Source of the DNA: UBA4416 sp044238845
GTDB taxonomy: Bacteria; Bacteroidota; Bacteroidia; B-17B0; Aurantibacillaceae
Reading direction: 5' to 3'
Length of the DNA stretch: 64,000 nucleotides
Assembly (NCBI GenBank): GCA_044238845.1
Contig: JBIICN010000018.1
Coordinates: forward strand, 5,414-69,413
Part shown: positions 1 to 8,302 of the stretch, one piece after another
Layout of the letters: every line of letters begins with the position of its first letter
How positions within the stretch are numbered: position 1 is the first letter of the stretch
Translations under genes and position numbers: made by a program
The notes under the pieces: model-generated
The model's database searches: none
What the model saw: the letters and a program-made list of their open reading frames with translations, nothing else
Told to the model about the DNA's origin: nothing

Positions 1-2
1 AA

Positions 3-431
3 ACAGAAAAATTAAACATTGTAAAAGGTGACAAAGTGTTAGAAATTGGGACAGGTTGCGGGTATCAAACTGCCGTTTTGTTAGAAATGGGCGCCAAAGT
101 TTACTCAATTGAGCGCCAAAAAGAATTATTTGATAAAACAAAAGTATTTTTACCATTAATTGGCTATAAAGGAGCAAAGCTTGTTTATGGTGATGGATAT
201 AAAGGATTGCCACAATTTGCCCCCTTTGATAAAATTATTGTAACAGCTGCTGCGCCATATATACCGCAGGATTTGTTAGCTCAGTTAGTTATTGGTGGTA
301 TTTTAGTGATTCCATTAGGTGAGGGAGAGGAACAGGTGATGAATGTCATAATTAAGAAATCTGGCACAGAGTTTGATAAAAAGGCATTCGGAAAATTTAA
401 ATTTGTCCCTATGTTACAAAATAAGACATAG
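3..431 (+). CDS. pcm: Protein-L-isoaspartate O-methyltransferase, 3' part
   Basis: This gene is cut by the left window edge: the frame is open from base 3, so only about the last 142 residues are present and the first 70 or so are missing. The product is an SAM-dependent methyltransferase that starts repair of isoaspartyl residues in damaged cytosolic proteins. The motif I glycine-rich loop VLEIGTGCGYQTA, the acidic post-I motif YSIER, motif II (FDKIIVTAAAP) and motif III (GGILVIPLG) are all visible in order, as in the PCMT family. A GTG at 36 would begin inside motif I, so it is not a real start. The next gene starts 120 bases downstream on the same strand with its own promoter. Confidence 0.93.
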   Translation, partial: TEKLNIVKGDKVLEIGTGCGYQTAVLLEMGAKVYSIERQKELFDKTKVFLPLIGYKGAKLVYGDGYKGLPQFAPFDKIIVTAAAPYIPQDLLAQLVIGGILVIPLGEGEEQVMNVIIKKSGTEFDKKAFGKFKFVPMLQNKT

Positions 432-513
432 ATATAAGCTTAAGTTTTTCGGTATTAACAATTACGTGTTGATAATACAAGATTGTTAATATCTAGTAAT
501 AAAATTTAACAAG

Positions 514-521
514 TAATTTTG
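514..521 (+). promoter_or_regulatory. -7 promoter box (TAATTTTG)
   Basis: Matches the Bacteroidota primary-sigma -7 consensus TAnnTTTG, 30 bases before the ATG of the outer-membrane protein gene. The leader that follows is A-rich (repeated AAAC) with no Shine-Dalgarno sequence, typical of highly expressed genes in this phylum. No TTG is seen at the ideal -33 spacing. Confidence 0.5.
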
Positions 522-551
522 AACATTAAACAAACAAACAAAAAAACAATT

Positions 552-1520
552 ATGAAAAAATCAATCGCTCTAGTAGCTTTAGCATTCGGTGTAACTGGTG
601 CTTTCGCTCAAGATTTAACTTCAAAAAAAGGTGAACCATTTTTGCCAGAAGCTGGTGATTATGCAGTAAGTATCGATGCAACGTCTTTCTTAGATTATGC
701 TGGTAACTTCTTCGGAAAACAAAACAAAAACAATGCTCCTACTTGGAACTTTTTAAACGGAAATAGCACTATTACTGGTAAATACTTTAAAGATGCTACA
801 ACTGCTTACCGTTTAGGTTTACGTTTAAATTTTGGTGGTAATACAGAAAAATCTATGGTTGCAGATAGAACTGTAAGAGATGCTGTTCCTTCAACAAATA
901 CTTACCCAAATGTAAATGCAATGGTAGAAAACAAATGGAAACAATCAAATACTAATATTGGTATTTCTGTTGGTTTAGAAAAACGCAAAGGTAAAACTCG
1001 TTTACAAGGATTATACGGCGCTGATTTAGGTATTTATGTATCTTCTCAACGTAACAAGTTTACTTATGGTAACGCTTTAGTTGCTAACTCTTCTAGCGCA
1101 ACTGCTCCAAATGTAAACGTTGAAGGTGCTGATGGTTTTGCTGGATATGGTAACGCTAACTTAGTATCTCAAGCTAATGCTCCTATAACTGGTATTAATG
1201 CTGCTGGTGCTCGTTTAACTGATCGTAAATCTGGTCTTACTTTATCTGTAGGTGCTCGTGCTTTTATTGGTGCTGAGTATTTCGTAGCTCCAAAAGTTTC
1301 TATTGGTGGTGAATTCGGATGGGGATTAGGTTTCTCAATGACTGGAAAATCTAAATCTACTTGGGAATCAGTTGGTACTCCATCTGCTGCAGGTTCAGTT
1401 GCAACTGTTGGAACTGCTGAAGTTGAAGGTGGAAAATCTTCTTCTTTCAAGTTTGATACTGACGGAAATAATGGTGTTTTTGGACCAAATGCATCTTTAC
1501 GTTTAAACTTACATTTCTAA
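552..1520 (+). CDS. Outer-membrane beta-barrel-like protein
   Basis: A 322-residue exported protein of unknown specific function. The N-terminus is a clear signal peptide (MKKSIALVALAFGVTGAFA, cleaved before QDL). The rest has alternating amphipathic strands rich in glycine and aromatics and ends in phenylalanine (LRLNLHF), the usual C-terminal signature of outer-membrane barrels. The start was set at the ATG at 552; an upstream in-frame TTG at 519 overlaps the -7 box and would precede the signal peptide with a charged extension. A small codon set is reused throughout, suggesting high expression. It is monocistronic, with a promoter upstream and a terminator directly downstream. The exact family is not recognised. 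Confidence 0.8.
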   Translation: MKKSIALVALAFGVTGAFAQDLTSKKGEPFLPEAGDYAVSIDATSFLDYAGNFFGKQNKNNAPTWNFLNGNSTITGKYFKDATTAYRLGLRLNFGGNTEKSMVADRTVRDAVPSTNTYPNVNAMVENKWKQSNTNIGISVGLEKRKGKTRLQGLYGADLGIYVSSQRNKFTYGNALVANSSSATAPNVNVEGADGFAGYGNANLVSQANAPITGINAAGARLTDRKSGLTLSVGARAFIGAEYFVAPKVSIGGEFGWGLGFSMTGKSKSTWESVGTPSAAGSVATVGTAEVEGGKSSSFKFDTDGNNGVFGPNASLRLNLHF

Positions 1521-1542
1521 TCTTAGAAATAAATAGTAATTT

Positions 1543-1573
1543 AAAAAGCCCTGCATTTATGCGGGGCTTTTTT
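1543..1573. terminator. Bidirectional rho-independent terminator
   Basis: Stem AAAGCCCTGC / GCGGGGCTTT (one mismatch-type pair) around a short loop, flanked by an A-run on one side and a T-run on the other, so it can serve both the gene ending at 1520 and the convergent gene ending at 1573. Confidence 0.85.
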
Positions 1574-2415
1574 TATTCTTCTATAATCTTTATCCACATT
1601 CTGATATCAATCAAAGGTCTATTATCTTTATTTTTACCAACGGCAGCAATTTTGTCAATGATTTCTAGTCCTTCAACTACTTCTCCAAAAATAGTGTATT
1701 GGCTATCTAAATGGGGAGTTCCACCAATAGTTTTGTAAATTGTTTTGTGTTCGGGAGGAAATGAATAATGTAGCATTTTAGAATAATCATCCTCAACCAT
1801 TTTATTTAACTCTTTAAAATAGATCATTAAGCTATCATTATTTTGTTCCTTTTTAGCGATATTTATTTTTTCTCTTAATACTTCGTTTTCGGGTTTATTT
1901 AATACATCTTCTTTTATTTTTGCAATGATAGGTTTGTTAATGCGTTTCTCATAGGAGATTAAATCTTCTTCTGTTCTAACCTTTCCTTGAACAATGTAAA
2001 ACTGACAAGCTGATGAGGCTTTTTCAGGATTCACATCATCTCCGTCTCTAGCCGCGCACAACATCCCTTTTTTGTGACATAAAGTTGTAACAAACTCAGC
2101 ATGAATGGTGTACTTTAAATCCCCATCTCCCAAAAATTTTGCTGGATCGGCATATTTACTGTCAGGATCGCCACCTTGTATCATAAAATCTTGAATCACG
2201 CGATGAAACAATAAACTGTCGAAAAAATGCTCTTTAACTAATTTCAAAAAATTATCTCGGTGTTGAGGCGTTTCATTAAATAACTTTACTTTCATGTTCC
2301 CTAAAGTGGTTGAAATAAGAATGGTTTCTTTAGAAAATGTTTGAGAAAAGCTAGTTTTAATAACCAAAACAAGGCTTATGCTCAATAGTATGATTTTGAA
2401 ATGTATTTTATTCAT
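1573..2415 (-). CDS. Peptidylprolyl isomerase, cyclophilin type, exported
   Basis: A 280-residue cyclophilin-type prolyl isomerase that should assist folding in the periplasm. A hydrophobic signal peptide (KIILLSISLVLVIKTSFSQ) precedes the cyclophilin fold: TTLGNMKVKLFNETPQHRDN, then FHRVIQDFMIQGGDP (the catalytic-loop motif), then YTIFGEVVEGLEIIDKIA near the end. Between the halves lies a charged helical insertion of roughly 60 residues, as in other Bacteroidota homologues. The start was set at the ATG at 2415 rather than 2439, because the longer form adds a charged stretch before the signal peptide and would cover the -7 box of the divergent gene. A near-consensus box with one extra spacer base lies at 2437-2445 on this strand. 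Confidence 0.9.
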   Translation of the reverse strand: MNKIHFKIILLSISLVLVIKTSFSQTFSKETILISTTLGNMKVKLFNETPQHRDNFLKLVKEHFFDSLLFHRVIQDFMIQGGDPDSKYADPAKFLGDGDLKYTIHAEFVTTLCHKKGMLCAARDGDDVNPEKASSACQFYIVQGKVRTEEDLISYEKRINKPIIAKIKEDVLNKPENEVLREKINIAKKEQNNDSLMIYFKELNKMVEDDYSKMLHYSFPPEHKTIYKTIGGTPHLDSQYTIFGEVVEGLEIIDKIAAVGKNKDNRPLIDIRMWIKIIEE

Positions 2416-2423
2416 TTTTTTAG

Positions 2424-2431
2424 TATATTTG
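2424..2431 (+). promoter_or_regulatory. -7 promoter box (TATATTTG)
   Basis: Exact TAnnTTTG match, 41 bases before the lipoprotein start at 2473. It lies in the short divergent region shared with the cyclophilin gene. A TTG occurs at 2396-2398, spaced a few bases more than ideal. Confidence 0.55.
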
Positions 2432-2472
2432 GGGTACAAATATTAATCCAATATAATTAATATAAAAATAAA

Positions 2473-2829
2473 ATGAAATTAAAATTATTCTTCGCAACCT
2501 TTGCTTTAGGTTTAATTACTTTAGGTATTAATAGTTCTTGCCAAAAGAAAACAGATTGTAAATTAATTATTACAACTCATGATGAGTTGGGTAATGCCTT
2601 AGGTAATGCTACTGTTAAATTATATGCCAATGTAAAAACAGCATCAGGCTCAACAGTGGAAGCAGATTTAAAAGCAGAAGGTGTTTCTGATGCAGGTGGT
2701 ACAAGTACATATACGTTTAAATTGCCAGCTATTTTAGATGTTAAAGTGGTGGCTGGTACTAAAACAGGTATTGGTATTGTTAAATTAGAAGAAGGTAAAA
2801 CTGTAGAGAAAATTATTGTTGTAAAATAG
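2473..2829 (+). CDS. Small lipoprotein with carboxypeptidase-regulatory-like domain
   Basis: A 118-residue putative lipoprotein. The N-terminal hydrophobic segment ends in a lipobox-like NSSC (Cys 23), followed by charged residues (QKKTDC). The remainder has the pattern of a transthyretin/carboxypeptidase-like beta-sandwich: LIITTHDELGNALGNATVKLY near the start, a DAGGTSTYTFKLPA stretch, and regular beta strands. Such domains usually occur in surface or periplasmic proteins of this phylum; no enzymatic function is visible. It has its own promoter and terminator and so appears monocistronic. Confidence 0.75.
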   Translation: MKLKLFFATFALGLITLGINSSCQKKTDCKLIITTHDELGNALGNATVKLYANVKTASGSTVEADLKAEGVSDAGGTSTYTFKLPAILDVKVVAGTKTGIGIVKLEEGKTVEKIIVVK

Positions 2830-2850
2830 ATTTTACAATATTTCAATATT

Positions 2851-2882
2851 AAAATCCTTTGTGAATAGCAAAGGATTTTTTG
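2851..2882. terminator. Rho-independent terminator
   Basis: Stem AAATCCTTTG / CAAAGGATTT with a short loop and a T-run; A/T runs on both sides make it usable by both convergent genes (ends at 2829 and 2885). Confidence 0.85.
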
Positions 2883-2884
2883 TT

Positions 2885-4078
2885 TTATAAGGTTTTGTAA
2901 AAAGAAATTAATTGTTGAGCAATAAGCTTGTAATCAAAGGTTTTTTCGGCTAAAGCCCGAGCAGATTGCTGTAAATCTTGTTTTTTTGAAGGGTTAGATA
3001 ATAATTCAACAATATCATTAGCAAATGCACGACTTGTGTCGGCAATCATCAAATCTTTATTGTGTGAGTAGGGAATGCCTTCGGCTCCAATGCTTGTGGT
3101 GACAATAGCTTTTCCGTAGGCTAACCCTTCTACCAATTTTATCCGTAAGCCGCTTCCCGACCATAATGGAACTAGCATGATGTCGTATGTTTTATAAAAT
3201 TCGGCTGAATCTTTTACATCATCAATGATACTAATATTGTTTGATGCTAATTTCTTAAATTTATCAGGCATTCCTCTTCCGGCTAATATAAGTTTGGCCT
3301 CGGGTTTACTTTTTAAGACGTCATTCCAAACAGTATTCAATAACCAATCAACGGCTTCAATGTTTGGTAACCAATCCATAGATGCAAAATGAAACAATGT
3401 ATTTGGATGCGAGGCATTAATGACTGTTTTATATCTATTTAAATTAATGCCCGTTAAGCAGGTATTAATTAGTTTATTTGGACACAGAGAGGAAATAGTT
3501 TTTTTGTCCTCATCAGTGATTGTAACAATAGCGTCTACTTGATTAAAGGCATTAATTTCAAATGATTTTAATCGATTGTTTTGAAGAGTTAGATATGTTT
3601 TTTTGAAAATATTTTTTTCGTTTACTAAATGCCTTTCCCAAATCTGATGCTCTAGGTTATGGCTTCTTAATACAATTTTAGCATTAGAATGTTTTTTAAT
3701 TATTGGAATATAAGTACACATAAAAACACCTTCTATTTGCACAATATCAAAAGTGGTGCTTTGTAATTTTTTTATCAAAGCCTCTTCATATTCTTTAAAA
3801 TAAAAACGACTGACAAAATAAGATTGTGAAGAAAATAAGTTAGTAAAAGCCCCAATTTTAGTGGTATCTGCATTTCTGTAGATAGATTTGTAGTGAGTTT
3901 TTTGTATAAAATCTGAGGGAATATTTTCTTCGGGTTTAAAATGCTTTTTGGTATTAATGGGTAGTAGATGTAGTTCAATGCCATTATCTGCCAAACCTTC
4001 GGCTAATGTACAAATGGCAATGGAGCTTCCGTCGTTTGCAGGGTAAGGTGCTTTATTACAAAGTTGTAGAATTCGCAT
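2885..4078 (-). CDS. Glycosyltransferase family 4 (group 1)
   Basis: A 397-residue GT4-type, GT-B-fold glycosyltransferase, likely adding a sugar to a surface polysaccharide or glycolipid at the cytoplasmic face. The N-terminal acceptor domain begins MRILQLCNKAPYPANDGS. The C-terminal domain carries the family signature: LILAGRG, then a loop with GSGLRIKLVEGLAYGKAIV (an E-rich donor-binding motif), then a GAEGIPY segment. The gene overlaps the end of the upstream LptF/LptG-type gene by 23 bases, so the two are probably translated together, in keeping with envelope assembly. The sugar and acceptor cannot be told from sequence. Confidence 0.9.
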   Translation of the reverse strand: MRILQLCNKAPYPANDGSSIAICTLAEGLADNGIELHLLPINTKKHFKPEENIPSDFIQKTHYKSIYRNADTTKIGAFTNLFSSQSYFVSRFYFKEYEEALIKKLQSTTFDIVQIEGVFMCTYIPIIKKHSNAKIVLRSHNLEHQIWERHLVNEKNIFKKTYLTLQNNRLKSFEINAFNQVDAIVTITDEDKKTISSLCPNKLINTCLTGINLNRYKTVINASHPNTLFHFASMDWLPNIEAVDWLLNTVWNDVLKSKPEAKLILAGRGMPDKFKKLASNNISIIDDVKDSAEFYKTYDIMLVPLWSGSGLRIKLVEGLAYGKAIVTTSIGAEGIPYSHNKDLMIADTSRAFANDIVELLSNPSKKQDLQQSARALAEKTFDYKLIAQQLISFYKTL

Positions 4079-5498
4079 TTGGTGTTTTACGTTTAAATAT
4101 TTTTTTGATAGGATCAGTATATGCTGTCATATCAAATAATGCAGAATCTTTTGCTGCCTTGTAGGTTAAGAAAATACCCAGAGGTAAGAATAAAAATAAA
4201 GGAAACCAAGAACCAAAAACTACTGTGTAAACTCCTTCAATAACCAAATCTTTGTAAATAATATCAATCACATAATATAATAAGAAAAATATAACGGCCA
4301 CCACCACAGGTAGTCCCATGCCGCCTTTACGAATAATAGCGCCTAAGGATGCCCCCACAAAAAATAAAACGATACAAGCAAAGGAAATAGTTATTTTTTT
4401 ATGCCAACCTACTTGCCATTCTAATTTATTTAAAGTTTTTCCATAAATTTCATCATTTATTGAATCAATAAAACTACTTGAGCTTCTTGTTAAGTTTTGA
4501 GCGTTTTCAACCGATCTGTTAAATTCATCTTTGTTTAAAGAGGCGTAAAATTGTTTAATAGGTTGATGTGCTATTTTAAAATCAGATGTTCGTAGAGTTC
4601 TGGCTAAAAAATAATTTTTAAATTGGTCTTGTAATCTTTCATACTTACCATTTATAGCAATATTCATGGTGTCAATTTCTTTATCTATTTGCCAAATATT
4701 CATCATTTCATGATGTCCTTTAAATAATTCTTCTTGAGTTTGTTTCATTTTAAAGCCACTCATGTCCACATTTACATTTAATTCTTTATAAATTAATTGC
4801 ATCAAAGGTCTTGTGTTTTTGTGATCGGCTTCTTGCACAATATCTTCATAGCGAGTTCCATTATTTAATTGTATTTGTAAATAATTGGTATCGGGCGAAG
4901 TTTTCATTTTTCCGCTATCCGCATATAGTTGCACGTTATTACCAAGTCCATCCGAGTGATCGTAAATACTTAAATTAAATAAGGTTTGTCCATCTTTACT
5001 TTTTTTAGCCACCTTTATGCTATAGCCATCTAATTGGCTATAATACACACCTTCTTTTATGCTCAAAGTAGGTTTTGCTTGTCGTATATCCCATAGCATA
5101 CGAGCCGATTTTAGAGTTATTTTTGGTAGAATAAAATTATTAAATACGAACGTAAAAGCTGCCAAAAACAAAATGAAAACAAAAATGGGACGTATAATTT
5201 TAAACAAAGATAAGCCCGATGATTTCATAGCAGCCAATTCATAGTTTTCGGCCAAATTACCAAATGTCATAATGGATGAAAGTAAAACTGCCAAAGGCAT
5301 AGCAATTGGTATAAATGTTAAAAAAGAATAGGCAAAAAACTGAGTCAATACCCATGTTCCCATTCCTTTACCTACAATATCATCCATATAAGTAAACACA
5401 TGAATTAAAAAGAAAACAAACACCCCAATAAACAGAGTTAGAAAAAAAGGCGGTAAATACGCTTTTAGGAGATATTTATGTAATACTTTAGTTTCCAA
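4056..5498 (-). CDS. LptF/LptG-family lipopolysaccharide export permease
   Basis: A 480-residue YjgP/YjgQ-family protein, an inner-membrane permease of the Lpt bridge that passes lipopolysaccharide from the inner membrane to the periplasmic chain. Three hydrophobic segments lie at the N-terminus (around residues 10-125), a long periplasmic jellyroll-type region follows (about 130-365), and three more membrane segments end near residue 460. The N-terminal LHKYLLKAYLPPFFLTLF is typical. Whether it is the F or G paralogue cannot be decided. Its 3' end overlaps the glycosyltransferase gene, an arrangement consistent with envelope biogenesis. Confidence 0.9.
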   Translation of the reverse strand: METKVLHKYLLKAYLPPFFLTLFIGVFVFFLIHVFTYMDDIVGKGMGTWVLTQFFAYSFLTFIPIAMPLAVLLSSIMTFGNLAENYELAAMKSSGLSLFKIIRPIFVFILFLAAFTFVFNNFILPKITLKSARMLWDIRQAKPTLSIKEGVYYSQLDGYSIKVAKKSKDGQTLFNLSIYDHSDGLGNNVQLYADSGKMKTSPDTNYLQIQLNNGTRYEDIVQEADHKNTRPLMQLIYKELNVNVDMSGFKMKQTQEELFKGHHEMMNIWQIDKEIDTMNIAINGKYERLQDQFKNYFLARTLRTSDFKIAHQPIKQFYASLNKDEFNRSVENAQNLTRSSSSFIDSINDEIYGKTLNKLEWQVGWHKKITISFACIVLFFVGASLGAIIRKGGMGLPVVVAVIFFLLYYVIDIIYKDLVIEGVYTVVFGSWFPLFLFLPLGIFLTYKAAKDSALFDMTAYTDPIKKIFKRKTPNANSTTL

Positions 5499-5560
5499 TA
5501 TTTGGGTCTAATTTAAAGGATATTTTTTAATGAGAAGTATACAAATTATATAAACTTTGT

Positions 5561-5568
5561 TATTTTTG
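5561..5568 (+). promoter_or_regulatory. -7 promoter box (TATTTTTG), near-leaderless
   Basis: TAnnTTTG match ending only six bases before the ATG at 5575, which would place the transcript start at or next to the start codon. A weaker box with a longer spacer (TA-AAC-TTTG, 5551-5559) would give a leader of about ten bases instead. Confidence 0.45.
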
Positions 5569-5574
5569 TAGGAT

Positions 5575-6324
5575 ATGATTAATGGAAAAAAGATAGTAGT
5601 TGTTTTGCCAGCATATAATGCTGCATTAACTTTAAAACGCACGTATGATGAAATCCCTTTTGATATTGTGGATGATGTAGTGTTAGTTGATGATCATAGT
5701 ACTGATAATACAACCGAGGTTGGGCGTCAATTAGGTATTAAGCACGTTATTCGCCACGAAAAGAACAAAGGATATGGCGGTAATCAAAAAACATGTTATG
5801 ATAAAGCCCTTGAATTAGGAGCGGATATCGTTATTATGTTGCACCCTGATTACCAGTACACACCAAAATTAATTCAAAGTATGAGTTATATCATTGCAAA
5901 TGAATTATATCCATCAGTGTTTGGATCGCGTATTTTAGGTAAAGGGGCGTTAAAAGGCGGAATGCCAATGTATAAGTATATTTTTAATCGATGCTTAACT
6001 TTAACTCAAAATATTTTAATTAATCAAAAATTAAGCGAGTATCATACTGGATATAGAGCTTTTAATAGAGAGATTTTAGAAACGATTAGTTATCACGAAA
6101 ACTCTGATGATTTTGTATTTGATAATCAAATGATTTCTCAAATTTTTTATGCAGGATTCCAAATAGCTGAAATTACATGTCCTACAAAATATTTCCCTGA
6201 AGCAAGTTCTATTAACTTTAGAAGAAGTGCAAAATACGGAATGGGAGTATTAGGAGTTTCTTTTAGTCATTTCTTTAATAAATTAGGGTTAGCTAAAAAT
6301 AAAATTTACGTTCGTAAAAAATAA
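5575..6324 (+). CDS. Glycosyltransferase family 2 (dolichyl-phosphate mannosyltransferase-like)
   Basis: A 249-residue GT-A-fold transferase. The N-terminus VVVLPAYNAALTLKRTYDEIP, the nucleotide-sugar motif VLVDDHSTDNT and the metal-binding region IVIMLHPDYQYTP (an HPD variant of the usual DxD/DAD) are clear. The later EYHTGYRAFNREILE segment matches the acceptor-side motif of the DPM1-like GT2 subgroup. No C-terminal membrane helix is seen, so it is probably a soluble or peripheral enzyme using a lipid-phosphate acceptor. It is divergent from the Lpt permease gene and is followed 18 bases later by a lipoprotein gene. Confidence 0.92.
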   Translation: MINGKKIVVVLPAYNAALTLKRTYDEIPFDIVDDVVLVDDHSTDNTTEVGRQLGIKHVIRHEKNKGYGGNQKTCYDKALELGADIVIMLHPDYQYTPKLIQSMSYIIANELYPSVFGSRILGKGALKGGMPMYKYIFNRCLTLTQNILINQKLSEYHTGYRAFNREILETISYHENSDDFVFDNQMISQIFYAGFQIAEITCPTKYFPEASSINFRRSAKYGMGVLGVSFSHFFNKLGLAKNKIYVRKK

Positions 6325-6342
6325 TCTTTCATACATTTTATC

Positions 6343-7425
6343 ATGAGAATAATTAATCTGTTCATTTTTATCACATTAATTATTCTAACACCTTCTTGTA
6401 AATCATGTAAGGATGATAAAACAGAAGAGCAAACACCAGAAGCACCAGATAATGGACCAAATATAGAAAATACACAAGGTTTTGGAGTATTAGCTAAAGT
6501 AAATGGTATTTGGGATGGACCAGTATCTTCAACAACAGGGCTTGGTAGTTATCCTCAATGGATAGTAGATTTTAGACCAATTTCAGAAAATCAAGTTTCG
6601 GCAAAAAACGAGTTAGATACTATGAATGATATTTTTATGTCGTTTTTTATTGTGAAGCATCATAACTCTTATAAAGTTGCTTTTAGAAATGGAGGATCAT
6701 TTGGTGGCAGTAAAAGGGTTTCTTACATGTTAACAGATAGTGTTTCAGAAACATCAAGCCAATCTTTTTATCGTTTTTCGGAAGTAGTAAAAGGTAAAGC
6801 AAGAGCTTATTCGGAAGTTATTAGAAAAGGCGATAGTTTAATTTTAAAATCTTATACCAATAAAACAAATACATTGCCTTCATCAGTACCTCATATGGTT
6901 TGGAGGGCAAAGATGCAAGATAGTACTTCGGCTTCTGCCGCAGCAACGTTGTTTAGTTTTCCAAAAAAATCAATGGCAAAGGATTTCTCTTCAACCTTTG
7001 TAGGGCAAGCCGAATCTATTTATTATGCAGGTGCTGGTATCCCAGCTGGCGATCCTTATCCCGAAACAGCACAACCATACTTAGGAAAAACAACCGTTAA
7101 TTATACCTACGATGGCGCTCATGTGCCTGTAGTAGGAAAAAAAGTGTTATTAATTATTATGACACAACCTTTGTTTAGTGGTTTTACGCCTAATTTATCT
7201 AATCTAAAGTACAGATCGCGATATGTCATTTTAGATGCATTAGATCAAAGTTTTGCATTTAATTATATGCATCCTGGGTCTTATTTCGTGTATGCCTTAT
7301 ATGACACTGATGGAAATTTAACTCCGAGTAATGGCGATTGGTTAAGTACTGCTAATACTTCCTTTACTTTAGGGGCTTTAGGAACAACAACAGTTAGTCC
7401 ACAAATTAATTTTACAATTCCTTAG
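6343..7425 (+). CDS. Hypothetical lipoprotein
   Basis: A 360-residue protein of unknown function. It begins with a hydrophobic segment ending in a lipobox-like LTPSC (Cys 19), followed by a charged, acidic linker (KDDKTEEQTPEAPDNGP) as in surface-exposed Bacteroidota lipoproteins. The body is rich in beta-strand pattern and aromatic residues, with a C-terminal stretch (YVFALYDTDGNLTPSNGDW-like in character) resembling a beta-sandwich. It starts 18 bases after the GT2 gene and is probably cotranscribed. I do not recognise a named domain. Confidence 0.7.
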   Translation: MRIINLFIFITLIILTPSCKSCKDDKTEEQTPEAPDNGPNIENTQGFGVLAKVNGIWDGPVSSTTGLGSYPQWIVDFRPISENQVSAKNELDTMNDIFMSFFIVKHHNSYKVAFRNGGSFGGSKRVSYMLTDSVSETSSQSFYRFSEVVKGKARAYSEVIRKGDSLILKSYTNKTNTLPSSVPHMVWRAKMQDSTSASAAATLFSFPKKSMAKDFSSTFVGQAESIYYAGAGIPAGDPYPETAQPYLGKTTVNYTYDGAHVPVVGKKVLLIIMTQPLFSGFTPNLSNLKYRSRYVILDALDQSFAFNYMHPGSYFVYALYDTDGNLTPSNGDWLSTANTSFTLGALGTTTVSPQINFTIP

Positions 7426-7429
7426 TAGT

Positions 7430-8059
7430 TTAAATTAAGTTCAACTCTTCTATTAAACTTTTTACATCTTTTTCTTTACTCAATAAGTGAGCGGTAATAC
7501 CTGTTTTTAAAGCTCCATCGATGTGTTGAGGAGAATCGTCAATGAATATTGTTTCAGAGGCATTAAGGGTATTTTCATTTAATACAAAATCAAAAATCTC
7601 CCTATCAGGTTTTCTCATGCCTATGCGACATGAATAATACACTTTTTCGAAAAATGGTTCTAAATTTTTAAAGCCATGTTGTTGGTATAAATCTTTTTCA
7701 AAACGGGTAATATGCGTTTCGTTGGTATTACTTAGTAAAAAGATACGGTAGCGATGTTTTAATTGATTGAGCAATTCTAAACGATGTATTGGGAAGTCTA
7801 ATAGCATGGCATTCCATGCATTTAGGAGCTGTTTATCGGTTAAGGGATTATCCAAGGATTTATTAAGTTCAATAAAAAAATCTGTTTCGTTTATTTGTCC
7901 TTTGTCAAATAAATCGAAAATAGGAGTTTGTTGTAATTGACTGTAAATAGATTCAAAAGGTTTGTTTGTCAATTTATTAAACTCAGATATGGTTTTAGGG
8001 ATATCTAAATTTATTATAACACCACCAAGGTCGAAAATTATATTTTTTATTTCGCTCAC
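7430..8059 (-). CDS. HAD-superfamily hydrolase (YihX/epoxide-hydrolase-like subgroup)
   Basis: A 209-residue haloacid-dehalogenase-type phosphatase. Motif I here is IIFDLGGVI (the DLGG subgroup that lacks the usual second aspartate), motif II is LLSNTNETH, the motif III lysine lies in IGMRKPDREIF, and motif IV is IFIDDSPQHI. The GTG at 8059 is chosen as the start: it places the family N-terminus (SEIKNIIFDLGG) at the right spot and lies downstream of the -7 box at 8080-8087, while the longer ATG form (8098) would start upstream of that box. It converges on the lipoprotein gene with a four-base gap. The substrate is unknown. Confidence 0.88.
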   Translation of the reverse strand: MSEIKNIIFDLGGVIINLDIPKTISEFNKLTNKPFESIYSQLQQTPIFDLFDKGQINETDFFIELNKSLDNPLTDKQLLNAWNAMLLDFPIHRLELLNQLKHRYRIFLLSNTNETHITRFEKDLYQQHGFKNLEPFFEKVYYSCRIGMRKPDREIFDFVLNENTLNASETIFIDDSPQHIDGALKTGITAHLLSKEKDVKSLIEELNLI

Positions 8060-8065
8060 AATATT

Positions 8066-8095
8066 TTGTTTATGTGCTACAAATATATATTTTTG
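8066..8095 (+). promoter_or_regulatory. tRNA promoter: TTG-N19-TATTTTTG
   Basis: TTG at 8066-8068 and TATTTTTG at 8088-8095, spaced by exactly 19 bases, matching the Bacteroidota -33/-7 consensus. Transcription would start near 8101, 24 bases before the tRNA. It overlaps the oppositely oriented promoter of the HAD gene. Confidence 0.8.
8080..8087 (-). promoter_or_regulatory. -7 promoter box of the HAD gene (TATATTTG on minus)
   Basis: Read on the minus strand this is an exact TAnnTTTG match, 20 bases upstream of the GTG start at 8059. It is interleaved with the tRNA promoter, so the two divergent promoters share DNA. Confidence 0.55.
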
Positions 8096-8124
8096 CATCC
8101 TTATTCTGAAGTAAAATTCATAAT

Positions 8125-8198
8125 GCTCCTATAGCTCATTCGGTTAGAGCAACTGACTCATAATCAGTAGGTGCCTGGTTCGATTCCAGGTGGGAGCA
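8125..8198 (+). tRNA. tRNA with CAT anticodon (elongator Met or Ile2)
   Basis: All arms of the cloverleaf can be drawn. The seven-base acceptor stem is GCTCCTA with TGGGAGC, the anticodon stem is ACTGA/TCAGT around the loop CTCATAA, and the T arm is CCTGG/CCAGG with TTCGATT. The discriminator base is A, and CCA is not encoded, as is usual in Bacteroidota. The CAT anticodon could belong to elongator methionine tRNA or to the isoleucine tRNA whose C34 is converted to lysidine; it is not an initiator by its A-T pair at the end of the acceptor stem and its G1-C72 pair. A terminator follows at 8211. Confidence 0.95.
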
Positions 8199-8210
8199 CG
8201 GTTAAAAATA

Positions 8211-8246
8211 AAATCCTTTGATAGCAGAGCTTTTCAAAGGATTTTT
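8211..8246 (+). terminator. Rho-independent terminator after the tRNA
   Basis: Eleven-base perfect stem AAATCCTTTGA / TCAAAGGATTT with a 12-base loop and a T-run, starting 13 bases after the tRNA. Confidence 0.88.
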
Positions 8247-8302
8247 TATTTTAGGGGGTCGTTTTAGGTGTCTGAGGTTATAAATAGTGTTATGGGCTGG
8301 TT

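Noticed and set aside
519..551. Upstream TTG start for the outer-membrane protein
   Set aside because: It overlaps the TAATTTTG box and adds a charged stretch before a perfect signal peptide; ATG 552 is better.
1169..1450. 93-codon minus-strand frame inside the outer-membrane protein gene
   Set aside because: Mirror of strongly biased codon use on the plus strand; proline/alanine-rich product without a start signal.
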